Shown: in pieces, positions 6,872 through 19,079 of the stretch
How the letters are laid out: each line of letters opens with the position of its first letter
Position numbering within the stretch: the stretch's first letter is position 1
Assembly (NCBI GenBank): GCA_964586235.1
Contig: CAZPIO010000005.1
Coordinates: 1 to 64,000 of the forward strand
DNA from: JAUCQB01 sp964586235
GTDB taxonomy: Bacteria; Planctomycetota; Phycisphaerae; UBA1845; PWPN01
Direction: 5' to 3'
Length of the DNA stretch: 64,000 nt
Translations under genes and position numbers: made by a program
Notes under the pieces: model-generated
Seen by the model: only the letters and a program-made list of their open reading frames with translations
Told to the model about the DNA's origin: nothing
The model's database searches: none

Positions 6872-8011
6872 TCACTCGCCGCCCGCGTCATCTCCACCGC
6901 CCTCGCTCTCTCCCAGGTGTTTTCTCTTCTGGAAGTCTCTCTCCATCTCCGCCTCGCAGGCCTCGCAGTACTCCGAGGTCATGAAGTGTTGCACCCATTG
7001 GGTCTGCTGAAGCTGCTCAAAGGCCACCTCTTCTTTGCACAGACGCTCGACCAGCAGCCGGTACGCGTCGCGCCACGAAAAATGCTCGCAGATGTGCAGC
7101 GCGATGCCCATCATCGCCAGGTGGCCGAGCAGGACCTTCAGGTGTACTTCCGCCTCCTCCTCCGTGAGCCGGTCGGGGTGCGGAGTCTTCACCACGTCGT
7201 CGAACAGCGTGCCCAGCGGTTGGCGCTCGCCCCGGTCGATCGCCTCGTCCATGATCTCCATTTCCCGGATCAGCTCGTTTTCCGCCTCGCTGCGCATCGC
7301 CCGCTCCGTCTCGCGGGTCTGGGCATCCAGCTCCTGCTGAAGCTCCTTCGGCATCAGGCTGTACGAGTCTTCGTCCGGCTCGTCCTCATCTTCCCCCGGC
7401 GTCACATCGTGAACTTCGAATTCGCCGTCCTCCCCCATCTCGATCTGCGTGATGCTCAACCCCGGCTGCATCTCAGGCGACGCCTCTTCTTTCTCCTGCA
7501 GCGCCCTGACAATCTCCTCGTTCGAGCTGACCTCTGCGGTACCGTCCGGCTCGACGAACTCGATGATCGGATCGACCATCTCCAATACCACCCGGCAGTT
7601 CTGACTGTACCATTCCAGGTAGAGGCACCGTTTCCACTCCGTCGGCACCGGCTCCCCCAGTTTGGCGCGCATGTACAGCTCTTCCACCGAGCAGTCGGCG
7701 TGCCGGACCTTGTGGTTCGCGGTCATCGTCCCGGTCGCGCCGATCTGCTGCCACGCAAGCCCGCTCAGCTCCAGCTTCTCGAGCATCGCCTTCTCCTCCT
7801 CGAGGGTCCGGGCGATGTCCTCTTCCTCTTCAGGCTCATTTCGCAGCTTGAAGCGAATATGCCGCCCGGCCAGGTCGGCGTCGCAGTTGCCGGTCAGCTC
7901 AAACGTCATCGGCCGTTCAAAACCCCGAAGCCCCAGCCACCCGTGTACGCTCTTCGGCTTCGTGTTGATCAGCTCGCCACAGACCACAAGATCATTGAGT
8001 CGAAACGCCAT
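6872..8011 (-). CDS. Acidic cytoplasmic protein of unknown function
   Basis: A 379-residue soluble protein I do not recognise. The start is the second ATG (8011): GGAAGGAG ends just before the ATG at 8017 and is six bases from the one at 8011. Residues 1-150 look beta-rich (FRLNDLVVCGELINTKPKS, GATGTMTANHKVRHADC). The middle is very acidic and low in complexity (HDVTPGEDEDEPDEDSYS). The C-terminal 150 residues are helical and end with a paired-cysteine motif CEACEAEMERDFQKRK and a Gly/Asp tail. There is no signal peptide or membrane segment. It stands alone, divergent from the mutarotase gene across a 1.2-kb repeat-filled spacer. Confidence 0.7.
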   Translation of the reverse strand: MAFRLNDLVVCGELINTKPKSVHGWLGLRGFERPMTFELTGNCDADLAGRHIRFKLRNEPEEEEDIARTLEEEKAMLEKLELSGLAWQQIGATGTMTANHKVRHADCSVEELYMRAKLGEPVPTEWKRCLYLEWYSQNCRVVLEMVDPIIEFVEPDGTAEVSSNEEIVRALQEKEEASPEMQPGLSITQIEMGEDGEFEVHDVTPGEDEDEPDEDSYSLMPKELQQELDAQTRETERAMRSEAENELIREMEIMDEAIDRGERQPLGTLFDDVVKTPHPDRLTEEEAEVHLKVLLGHLAMMGIALHICEHFSWRDAYRLLVERLCKEEVAFEQLQQTQWVQHFMTSEYCEACEAEMERDFQKRKHLGESEGGGDDAGGE

Positions 8012-9259
8012 GACCATCTCCTTCCCGGATACTCGCTTCCGGGGACTATCCTACTGGAACGGGACTACCCGTGCGTCATCCTCGGCCGCCCTGCGAGTTC
8101 CCCTGCCTTGCCAACTCTCTGCATCAAGGAACCAGAGACGCAGCGCGGGCCACGGGGTTCCAGCCCCGTTCCACGGGGCTTACCCGCCGAAGGCGGGCTT
8201 TTAGGCCAGCCCTTTTAGGGCTGGTTCAGAGCGAGCGGTTGGTTTTTCTCTTATCTTCCTTTTCTGGCAGGCTTTAGCCAGCCGAGTGAGACGCTCGACG
8301 CAGAAGGTTGTTGCGCACCGGGTCGCGAGGATGGATTCCACTGAAGGCCCTCTCCCCACGCGTGCCCGTCAGGTTTCGGCCTTCGGACCTCGTCGTTCAT
8401 CGGTCACCGGGATTGGAGTACCGGCCGTTCTCGCCTCGCCTGTTCGCCCATTTTCCCGTTTTTCGGGGCGCCCCGCCGTGTTACCCACCTAATGAACTCC
8501 ACGGAGATGCTGCGCGCCCGCATCGCCGGAACCCGGCAATCAGACGTCCATCGCACGAGCCGCCGGACATCAATGAACCGATCTCCCGCGGACTCAAAGA
8601 GGCAAACGATGACTTGGATCCCTCGGACAACCTCGACAACAGCGTTCCGCAAGCGCATGAATCGCGGCGGGTTAAACTCCGCTCCAGTCTCCAAGCCCCG
8701 ATCCCCGCGCGGCCCCGCCGCGCCAAACAAACCCAAATGTCAAAATGGAGAACCTGGAGCCCCGCTGGGCGTCGTCTCCCCGCGTCGCGGTGTCAGACTT
8801 TGCCGGCCGTGGCTGGCGTCGTCGCGTCTTCTTCTCGCCCATCCACCAGCCCCCGATTCCGAGTCCCCCGGGGCCCCGCCGCGCCGAACGAACCCAACGT
8901 TAAGATGGAGAACCTCGCACGCGAGCCTTCCGCAGGTCCTCCAGTCTCCAGTCTCAAATCTTCAGCGCCCGCCCCGCGCCCCTCGTCCCTCATCCCCCGC
9001 GAACTCTCGATCTCGTTGCGGGGCGAGGCACGAAACGAACCCATCGTCAAAATGGGCAATCTGCCCGCAGCGGCTTCTTCATCCGATTCTGAAGGCTCAA
9101 ATCTGCACTCTGCAAGCGATCTCGAAACCTCGCGCCTTGACTCATCGCTCATCCTTCCGCCTTCCGCCTTTCCCCCATGCTCCGCCCTCCGTAAAATACC
9201 CGCCAACCACGAAGAAAGACAAAACGAACCCACGGTACCGCAATCAGGAGACCAGAATC
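8012..9259. repeat. 1.25-kb non-coding spacer with a hairpin cluster and four AACGAACCCA-type repeats
   Basis: No convincing gene. 8152-8224 holds consecutive hairpins: ACGGGG/CCCCGT (8152-8169), CCCGCC-GAA-GGCGGG plus T-run (8183-8202), CCAGCCC-TTTTA-GGGCTGG (8206-8224). Four copies of a degenerate unit around GCCGAACGAACCCA lie at 8722-8735, 8883-8896, 9030-9043 and 9219-9232. The first three are followed a few bases later by AAAATGG or AAGATGG. Reading frames that run through this region are composition artefacts; the true gene starts at 9260. Confidence 0.75.
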
Positions 9260-10342
9260 ATGGCGAAGAAGAACGCTTCCGCGGCCGGCAAATACGCCGA
9301 CGCCCCCGTGATGAACATCCTGCAACTCGGCGGGATCGAGACCTCGGTGCTCGACAACGGCCCCGGCCGTGACGTCCGCATCGCCTGGGTCAACACCGGC
9401 GCCGGTTTGCGCTACAAGGTGGTCATCGATCGCGGCCTGGACATCGCCGACGCCGAGTTCATGAACCAGTCGCTCACCTGGCTGTCCCTGACCGGCACCA
9501 ACGCCCCCTCGCACGCCTACAACCGCGGCATGGACTGGCTCCGCGGCTTCTACGGCGGGCTGGTGGTCAGTTGCGGCCCGCTCAACACCGGCGGCCCGTT
9601 CTCCGAAGACGGCCACGACTACGGCCTCCACGGCACCCACTCCCACACCCGTGCGATTGTCGAATCTGTCGTCAACCCCGACCTCCGAGCCGGCAATCTC
9701 GACATGAGCATCACCGGCCTGGTCCGCACCGCCCGCGTCTTCGGCCCCAACGTCGAACTGCGCCGCACCATCAGCAGCACCCTGGGCATCCCGGCCATCC
9801 GCATCCACGACCACTTCGTCAACTGCGGCAACCAGCCCGTGCCCCATTGCTGGCTGCTCCATATTAACTGTGGATACCCTTTATTAGAACCAGAAGCCAG
9901 TACATACTGCTACCGCGGTAAGCTCACCTGCCGAGGCGACAGCGTCGACTGGTTCAGCAAGCGCAAGGACTTCCGCGCCGCCCCCAAACCCCAGGAGGCC
10001 CATCGCGGCACCGGCGAGGTCTTCACCTACATCGACCCGGACACCGACACCAAGGGCATGGTCCTGGCCGGCGTGGTCAATCGCAAACGCGGCTTCGGCG
10101 TGAAGGTCGAGTTCTCCAAGCAGCAGTACCCGCGCCTCGGCAACTGGCAGCACTGGGGCCCCTGCGGCTCGTACACCGGGGCCCTCGAACCCATGACCGC
10201 CGGCGTCGAAGGCCGCCCGACCGACCGCCAGCGCGGCTGGCTCCGAACCCTCGAACCCGGCGAAACACTCGACCTGACCTGCACCATCACCGCCACCGCC
10301 GAAAAACCCGAACTCCAGAAGCTCGTGAGCCTGAACAAGTAG
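9260..10342 (+). CDS. DUF4432-type aldose-epimerase (mutarotase) fold protein
   Basis: A 360-residue protein starting MAKKNASAAG at an ATG nine bases after AGGAG. It resembles the DUF4432 group of galactose-mutarotase-like proteins: VSCGPLNTGGPFSEDGHDYGLHGTHSHTRA carries the conserved His cluster of the active-site region, and later segments VELRRTISSTLG and PHCWLLHINCGYPLLEP belong to the beta-sandwich. Such proteins are thought to act on sugars or their uronate derivatives, often beside sugar-degradation genes. The substrate cannot be read from the sequence. No signal peptide is present, so it should be cytoplasmic. A hairpin at 10355-10376 follows the stop. Confidence 0.75.
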   Translation: MAKKNASAAGKYADAPVMNILQLGGIETSVLDNGPGRDVRIAWVNTGAGLRYKVVIDRGLDIADAEFMNQSLTWLSLTGTNAPSHAYNRGMDWLRGFYGGLVVSCGPLNTGGPFSEDGHDYGLHGTHSHTRAIVESVVNPDLRAGNLDMSITGLVRTARVFGPNVELRRTISSTLGIPAIRIHDHFVNCGNQPVPHCWLLHINCGYPLLEPEASTYCYRGKLTCRGDSVDWFSKRKDFRAAPKPQEAHRGTGEVFTYIDPDTDTKGMVLAGVVNRKRGFGVKVEFSKQQYPRLGNWQHWGPCGSYTGALEPMTAGVEGRPTDRQRGWLRTLEPGETLDLTCTITATAEKPELQKLVSLNK

Positions 10343-10354
10343 GCCAGGGCAGTG

Positions 10355-10435
10355 GGGCCAACGCCCTCGTCGGCCCTTGACGAAGGTGATGCCGGGTGGC
10401 CCACCTGCTTCTTGTAGGCGGGTTCACGATTCATG
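10355..10435. repeat. Two intergenic hairpins after the mutarotase
   Basis: GGGCCAACG/CGTCGGCCC (10355-10376, one mismatch) is a sibling of the terminator hairpin at 11867-11888. The second, about 10391-10433, is a variant of the TTCTT-loop family: CCCACCTGC-TTCTT-GTAGGCGGG with TTCACGATTC on its right. Its stem bases differ from the 5409 copy but mostly remain paired. Confidence 0.75.
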
Positions 10436-10515
10436 CAGTCGCAGACCTCATAGTCTCCGGGGCCTTCGGCCAGAATATGACAACGCAAACCGAAGTCCAG
10501 AATGTATCGCTTTCC

Positions 10516-11040
10516 TTAGGCTACGATCATTGGGCTTTTCTCGATGACCTTCCACTTCGTCCCGTCCCATTTGTATCGCTTCCAATGCCAGCTCCCGGCC
10601 ACGTTCCCTTCCCAATCGCCGTACTGGACCTTTACGGTAGTCTCGTCCTCGAACTCGACAACGAACTTGAAAGAGAACCCGTCCTTGTATCCGGTGAGTT
10701 GCCCCTTGTCGTCCTTGTGCAGCAGATGTTCGGGCAGGTCTTCCTTGCGGGTGTAGACGGTGTACCTGCTTTTGAGCAGGCCGATGACCTCCTGGTTCAG
10801 GTCGGTAGAGTTCTTCGCAATCTCCGGCAGGAGCACCACCCACTTGAAGCTCGCGGGCCACGCGAAGTGGATGCGTTCCGGCGTGTTCTCGATGATCCGC
10901 TCGGCCAGCTTGCGCATCTGAAGGGCTCGAAGCTCCGAGGCCGGTGATGTCTGCGGGTGAGGGTGCCCGCACCCGGCAAGAGACCACGAGAGCAACCCAA
11001 GAATCGCCCAGATTGACCGACGGTATATGCGCCACATCAT
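10516..11040 (-). CDS. Small predicted lipoprotein
   Basis: A 174-residue protein beginning MMWRIYRRSI at 11040, where GGAGGA lies seven bases upstream; a longer frame to 11109 lacks support. Residues 1-24 are a lipoprotein signal with lipobox LAGC. The mature part is soluble and contains RIHFAWPASFKWVVLLPEIA and a C-terminal region rich in aromatic and basic residues (GSWHWKRYKWDGTKWKVIE). Base composition is lower in GC than the neighbours. I do not recognise the family, and no partner gene is adjacent. Confidence 0.6.
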   Translation of the reverse strand: MMWRIYRRSIWAILGLLSWSLAGCGHPHPQTSPASELRALQMRKLAERIIENTPERIHFAWPASFKWVVLLPEIAKNSTDLNQEVIGLLKSRYTVYTRKEDLPEHLLHKDDKGQLTGYKDGFSFKFVVEFEDETTVKVQYGDWEGNVAGSWHWKRYKWDGTKWKVIEKSPMIVA

Positions 11041-11146
11041 GATCGGTTCCTCCATTCTGTTTGCCCCGCACTTATACCCGCGTGTCCGAAAACGGTCGCG
11101 GCCGGACACCTTGCTTCAAACGCGTCCATGGCGTATAGGGGTGTTC

Positions 11147-11383
11147 ATGGGTGCTCATGAGCTGCCATCGCAGACCCCCTCCGAGTGTCGTGCTCGCCAA
11201 GCGGCCCTCGACTACGGCATCGATCTCAGTATCACGGACTACCTCCTGACGCTGACGCCCGAGCAGCGCCTGGCGCGCCACGACGAGGCTCTCGAACTCG
11301 TCAAGGCCCTGCGCCAGGCCGGAATCGACTACTATGGCTTCGACCCTCGAAATCCTCCGGAGGCTCAACCAGCACGAGGTTGA
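11147..11383 (+). CDS. Small helical protein coupled to the nucleotidyltransferase
   Basis: A 78-residue protein (MGAHELPSQTPSECRARQ...) ending 50 bases inside the next gene. It contains YGIDLSITDYLLTLTPEQRL followed by an amphipathic helix ALELVKALRQAG. Small proteins of this kind are commonly found just upstream of stand-alone nucleotidyltransferases. The long overlap implies co-translation. The start at 11147 is chosen because upstream residues overlap the divergent lipoprotein gene's leader and look non-coding. It may be an antitoxin or binding partner; function unknown. Confidence 0.6.
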   Translation: MGAHELPSQTPSECRARQAALDYGIDLSITDYLLTLTPEQRLARHDEALELVKALRQAGIDYYGFDPRNPPEAQPARG

Positions 11384-11825
11384 GTACGTGCTCGTCGGTG
11401 GCATGGCCGGCGTGTTGCACGGATCGAGCCTCGTCACCGAGGACGTCGATGTGTGCGCGCCGTTCAACCCCGCCAACCTGGCCAGGATCGTATCGGCCCT
11501 TGGCGATCTGAACCCCCGTCATCGGATGAACCCCAATCATCCGCTCGTGGCCCTGGACGTGGATCAGTTGGCTGGTTTCAAGAATCTCTATTTGATCACC
11601 GATCTTGGCCAGATTGACCTGCTGTCGGAAATCACGGGCTTGGGTGCCTATGGGGAGGTGTCGCAGCACGCGTTCGACGCGAACTTACGAGGCCTTTCCT
11701 GCAAGGTTCTGGACATCGATACCCTCATTCGCGCCCGCCGGGCGGTCGGCCGGCCTAAGGATCTACAGGCGGCAGCCGAGTTGGAAGTCATTCGGCGGCG
11801 ATTGAAAGGGCAGGGCGCCGAGTAG
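11334..11825 (+). CDS. Nucleotidyltransferase-fold protein (AbiEii/MNT-like)
   Basis: A 163-residue protein with the minimal nucleotidyltransferase pattern. YVLVGGMAGVLHGSSLVTEDVDVC supplies the GG motif and the hxDhD acidic pair, and LGQIDLLSEI supplies the third carboxylate. It lacks long C-terminal extensions, like the transferases of toxin-antitoxin and abortive-infection pairs. It overlaps the 78-residue gene and is followed by a strong terminator hairpin at 11867, so the two form a closed transcription unit. Which partner would be toxin or antitoxin is not visible. Confidence 0.75.
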   Translation: MASTLEILRRLNQHEVEYVLVGGMAGVLHGSSLVTEDVDVCAPFNPANLARIVSALGDLNPRHRMNPNHPLVALDVDQLAGFKNLYLITDLGQIDLLSEITGLGAYGEVSQHAFDANLRGLSCKVLDIDTLIRARRAVGRPKDLQAAAELEVIRRRLKGQGAE

Positions 11826-11866
11826 GTGAAGAATCTTGAGACCGGTGAGGGCACACCCCTGAGGTG

Positions 11867-11893
11867 GGGCCGACGCCCCCGTCGGCCCTTTTT
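11867..11893 (+). terminator. Rho-independent terminator after the nucleotidyltransferase pair
   Basis: Perfect 9-bp stem GGGCCGACG / CGTCGGCCC with a CCCC loop, then TTTTT. Confidence 0.8.
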
Positions 11894-11936
11894 GGCCACT
11901 CGACCGCGGCCCGCCGTCTGCGGTATAATCCCGCCC

Positions 11937-12272
11937 ATGCACGCGGCTGATGGCACAGTCCGAAATCAGGCCCGCCAGCGGGACATGGTCTCGCCGGTCG
12001 GCTTGGCGGCACTGGTGACGGCGCTGCACTTGGTTTTGCTGACCGGCCGCGTCTCGCGGTGGTCGCCCATGCGGCGCCCAAACACGCTGATGATCTGGCG
12101 CGCCCCGGGTGAAGTCCGAACGGCCGTTGCCGCCGGTGAGACCAAGAGGGTCGCCTCCCGCCCCACCCAGACCTACGCGGCCGGCCAACTGGCCCTGGCC
12201 GTCGGGATGTCGCTTGTTGCCATGGCCCGCTGGCTCCACATCATGCGCCTCACCGGAACACAAGGCCAATAG
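11937..12272 (+). CDS. Short hypothetical membrane-associated protein
   Basis: A 111-residue reading frame with two moderately hydrophobic stretches (VGLAALVTALHLVLLTG and LALAVGMSLVAMARWLH) and Arg-rich linkers. A TATAAT at 11924-11929 lies so close to the ATG at 11937 that the message would be almost leaderless, which weakens this start. No family is recognised, and an overlapping antisense frame exists. It precedes secA on the same strand with a 117-base gap. It may not be a real gene. Confidence 0.35.
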   Translation: MHAADGTVRNQARQRDMVSPVGLAALVTALHLVLLTGRVSRWSPMRRPNTLMIWRAPGEVRTAVAAGETKRVASRPTQTYAAGQLALAVGMSLVAMARWLHIMRLTGTQGQ

Positions 12273-12389
12273 ACGCTGCTCGACCCGACCGACAGGCGAG
12301 AAGCCTCTACAGGGACTGACATTTAATTCTGCGGATACAGGTTTAGCGGCCGGTGCACCAGCCCGGCGTTCACAGATATCGGTGATCTC

Positions 12390-16337
<3,948 letters not shown>

Positions 16338-16359
16338 CGTCTACGAAGGAGCTGTATCG

Positions 16360-16566
16360 ATGTCACTGAAGGATAATCGCGAGGGCGCACGATTCGATCG
16401 CCGCCGGGAAAACGAGGAACGGCGCAAGGCCGGCCTGCCGGGTGAAGATGAGCAGCCGCTGCCCAAACCCATCGAGCCGATTCACTCTGACAACAAAGAG
16501 GTCGGCCGCAACGACCCCTGCCCTTGTGGTTCGGGAAAGAAGTACAAGAAGTGCTGTGGTAAATGA
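16360..16566 (+). CDS. Stand-alone SEC-C zinc-motif protein
   Basis: A 68-residue basic protein (SLKDNREGARFDRRRENEER) whose last 20 residues repeat the tail of SecA: VGRNDPCPCGSGKKYKKCCG, with Cys-x-Cys...Cys-Cys ligands. It lies immediately after secA and shares near-identical bases over the motif, which suggests it arose by duplication of the secA 3' end. Its stop overlaps the next ATG (ATGA). It may bind ribosomes or SecB-like partners in export; that role is inference. Confidence 0.8.
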   Translation: MSLKDNREGARFDRRRENEERRKAGLPGEDEQPLPKPIEPIHSDNKEVGRNDPCPCGSGKKYKKCCGK

Positions 16567-16958
16567 TGTCAACGCTTGTTCAATGGCTTGAGACTCTCTG
16601 GCAGGAGTTCAACGTCTCCAAAGAGGTCCGCGATCCGTGGCTCTGGTTCGGCTTTGGAGCCCAAGGGCTCTTCTTCGCCAGATTCCTCTGGCAGTGGATC
16701 GTCAGCGAGAAACGAGGGCATAGCACGATCCCCATCGCTTTCTGGTACCTCTCGCTGGCCGGGGGTGTCGGTACTTTCATCTATGCCTGGTACAGGCGCG
16801 AACTGGTGTTCATGGCCGGACAAGTGGTAGCCTGCGCCATCTACTTGCGGAACCTCACACTGATTTATGGCCAAGCCAGACGGCGGAGGCTCGCCGGTTT
16901 GCCACGCGTGAAGCTTCGTTCAGAGGTCAGCGGCGAAAACGAGGTGCAAGGCGAATAA
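16563..16958 (+). CDS. LABN-domain membrane protein (lipid-A-disaccharide synthase N-terminal-like)
   Basis: A 131-residue membrane protein with three hydrophobic helices and the family pattern WLWFGFGAQGLFFARFLWQW, SEKRGHSTIPIAFWYLSLAG and VACAIYLRNLTLIY. This domain occurs at the N terminus of some LpxB proteins and, as here, alone beside lipid-modification or export genes. No catalytic LpxB portion follows. It is coupled by ATGA to the SEC-C gene and so belongs to the secA transcription unit. Confidence 0.85.
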   Translation: MMSTLVQWLETLWQEFNVSKEVRDPWLWFGFGAQGLFFARFLWQWIVSEKRGHSTIPIAFWYLSLAGGVGTFIYAWYRRELVFMAGQVVACAIYLRNLTLIYGQARRRRLAGLPRVKLRSEVSGENEVQGE

Positions 16959-16991
16959 TAAGGCTTTGTTGTGAATAGACTTATGTCGTCT

Positions 16992-17021
16992 TTGCACCTC
17001 CTGGACAGGTCCCGATATAAT
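16992..17021 (+). promoter_or_regulatory. Sigma70-type promoter
   Basis: TTGCAC (16992-16997), 18 bases, TATAAT (17016-17021). It drives the membrane protein gene whose GTG start lies at 17040. Confidence 0.6.
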
Positions 17022-17039
17022 ATAGATGGAGGCGATTCA

Positions 17040-17450
17040 GTGTTGCTTGTCCAGGCGGTTTACCGACCGGTCATCAGCACGTTGCCTCAGGGCGTTGTTG
17101 AGAGTGAGGGTCCCGTCCAGCAGACGGTCCAACAAGCCGGGAGCCTCGACCCCCTGTGGCAGCATTCCAGCGCCGCATGGATTGTGGTGGCCTGCCTTGT
17201 GCTGCTGCTGGTGACGATAGTCGCGCTGCTGGTCATCGGCTGGTACCGGAAACGGGTGCTGAGCGACAAAGAGACGTCCTCCTCCAGCACCTGGACTCTC
17301 GACGACATCCGTCGACTGCGGGCCGAGGGCAACCTGACCGAGGAGGAATATCAGCGGCTGCGGGCAACGATCATCGCGACCTATCGGGGGCGCGAAGGGG
17401 ATCGAGACAAGCCCGATTCCAGCCCTGAAAAGTGGGATTGGACCGCCTGA
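17040..17450 (+). CDS. Single-span membrane protein with a short C-terminal SHOCT-like helix
   Basis: A 136-residue protein starting at GTG 17040, six to seven bases after GGAGG at 17028-17032. A GTG at 16971 in the same frame lies upstream of the promoter and is rejected. It has an extracytoplasmic Gln/Val-rich N terminus, one transmembrane helix (AAWIVVACLVLLLVTIVALLVIGWY), then a cytoplasmic tail containing WTLDDIRRLRAEGNLTEEEYQRLRA. That tail resembles the short oligomerisation motif (SHOCT: I..L..L...G.IteEEYe..K..L) found at the ends of many small membrane proteins. Function unknown; it sits between the secA unit and clpX. Confidence 0.7.
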   Translation: MLLVQAVYRPVISTLPQGVVESEGPVQQTVQQAGSLDPLWQHSSAAWIVVACLVLLLVTIVALLVIGWYRKRVLSDKETSSSSTWTLDDIRRLRAEGNLTEEEYQRLRATIIATYRGREGDRDKPDSSPEKWDWTA

Positions 17451-17602
17451 GAGCGGTTTTGATCTCCAGAAAGCTCCCGCCGGGTGACGATAGAACGGAC
17501 ACGGCGAGGCTGTCCCGGCCGAGCGACAAGCGGAGACTGCAACGCGGGCATGTTGGTCGGCCGGCGCATGACCGGGCCTGACGGCCCAGCTAAGAGGTTT
17601 TG

Positions 17603-18907
17603 ATGGCAACTACACGCGGGTCAACGGGAGGTGGTGGGCCGGGACGACCGGGGCGACGCAGCACTGCGTGCAGCTTTTGCGGCAAAAGCCAGCGCGAGGC
17701 CGCGCCCATGGTGGAAGGTCCGGGCGACGTCTACATCTGTGCCGCCTGCGTCGACCTTTGCCAGAACATCATCAAGCAGGAAAAACGCAAGACCGGCCCG
17801 GCGCGGCACCTGACCAGCTCCATCCCGCCGCCGAGACAGATAAAGGAGTTCCTCGATCAGTACGTCATCGGGCAGGAGCAGGCCAAGCGATGCCTGTCGG
17901 TAGCGGTCCACAATCACTACAAGCGGCTGGCCCACACCGACGGGGCTGACGAAGACGACGTCGAAATCGACAAGTCGAACGTGCTGCTGATCGGGCCGAC
18001 CGGATCGGGCAAGACACTGCTCGCCCGGACGCTGGCCCGGATCCTGAACGTCCCCTTCGCCATCGGCGACGCCACCACCCTGACCGAGGCGGGCTACGTC
18101 GGCGAGGACGTCGAGAACATCCTCCTGCGCCTGCTCCAGAACGCGGATTACGATCTCGAGGCAGCCCAGCGGGGCATCGTTTACATCGACGAGATCGACA
18201 AGATCGGCAAGACCAGCCAGAACGTCAGCATCACCCGCGACGTCAGCGGCGAGGGCGTTCAACAGGCCCTGCTCAAGATGCTCGAGGGCACGATCTCCAA
18301 CATCCCGCCCCAGGGCGGCCGCAAGCATCCCGAGCAACAGTACATCCAGATGGACACGACCCACATCCTGTTCATCTGCGGCGGCACCTTCGTCGGGCTT
18401 GACGAGATCATCGGCCGGCGGCTGGGCAAATCCACCATCGGCTTTTTCAGCGAGATGAGCGGCGAGGCGACTGCCGGCCAGAAGAAGCGCAACGACCGCA
18501 TCCTGGCCCAGGCGACGCCGGACGACCTGGTGACCTTCGGCATGATCCCCGAACTCGTCGGGCGCGTCCCGGTCATCACCGCCCTGAACCCACTGGACGT
18601 CGACATTCTGGTCCGCATCCTCACCGAGCCCAAGAACGCCCTCGTTCGCCAGTACCGGCGCTTCTTCGAGATGGAAGGCTGCGAGCTTGAGTTCACCGAG
18701 GATGCTCTGCGGATCATCGCCGAGAAGGCCATCGAGCGGGACACGGGGGCCCGAGCCCTGCGAGGCGTCATCGAGGAACTGATGCTCGACGTGATGTACC
18801 GCCTGCCCGAGGAAGGCCGCAACGGCCGGTACATCGTCAACGGCGAGGTCGCCCGCGGTGAGGTCGACCTTTTCACCCAGCGAGCCCGACGCAAGGAGTC
18901 GGCATAG
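17603..18907 (+). CDS. clpX: ATP-dependent Clp protease ATP-binding subunit ClpX
   Basis: A 434-residue AAA+ unfoldase that feeds substrates to ClpP. The N-terminal C4 zinc-binding domain CSFCGKSQREA...YICAACVDLC is complete. Walker A is GPTGSGKT, the pore-loop region is TEAGYVGEDVE, Walker B is GIVYIDEIDK, and the conserved SGEGVQQALLKMLEGT and GRVPVI segments are present. The ATG at 17603 follows AAGAGG by a suitable distance; the TTG at 17600 is less likely. No clpP or tig is adjacent, so this is a solitary clpX. A TTCTT-loop palindromic repeat follows the stop. Confidence 0.97.
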   Translation: MATTRGSTGGGGPGRPGRRSTACSFCGKSQREAAPMVEGPGDVYICAACVDLCQNIIKQEKRKTGPARHLTSSIPPPRQIKEFLDQYVIGQEQAKRCLSVAVHNHYKRLAHTDGADEDDVEIDKSNVLLIGPTGSGKTLLARTLARILNVPFAIGDATTLTEAGYVGEDVENILLRLLQNADYDLEAAQRGIVYIDEIDKIGKTSQNVSITRDVSGEGVQQALLKMLEGTISNIPPQGGRKHPEQQYIQMDTTHILFICGGTFVGLDEIIGRRLGKSTIGFFSEMSGEATAGQKKRNDRILAQATPDDLVTFGMIPELVGRVPVITALNPLDVDILVRILTEPKNALVRQYRRFFEMEGCELEFTEDALRIIAEKAIERDTGARALRGVIEELMLDVMYRLPEEGRNGRYIVNGEVARGEVDLFTQRARRKESA

Positions 18908-18911
18908 GACG

Positions 18912-18949
18912 GGTGGCCCAGGTTCTTCTTGAACCTGGGCTCGCGATTA
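18912..18949. repeat. Palindromic intergenic repeat, TTCTT-loop family
   Basis: CCCAGGTTC (18917-18925), TTCTT, GAACCTGGG (18931-18939), flanked by GGTGG and CTCGCGATT. Same stem as the copy at 5409. Situated just after clpX, where it could act as a terminator or mRNA stabiliser. Confidence 0.85.
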
Positions 18950-19079
18950 CCCATCTGCTCAAACCGTGTCGCCAGGCCTTATCGGTGCGCCACGATTCGG
19001 CTGAGCGCGTCGAAATCCGCTCTGCGAGCAGTGCGGCATAGTAGTCGTCCTGGCGCTCCTCTGACGTTACCATAGAGGA

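Noticed and set aside
8492..9259. In-frame extension of the mutarotase gene upstream of 9260
   Set aside because: The upstream codons lie in repeat DNA, give Pro/Arg/Ser-rich sequence, and a good ribosome site precedes the ATG at 9260.
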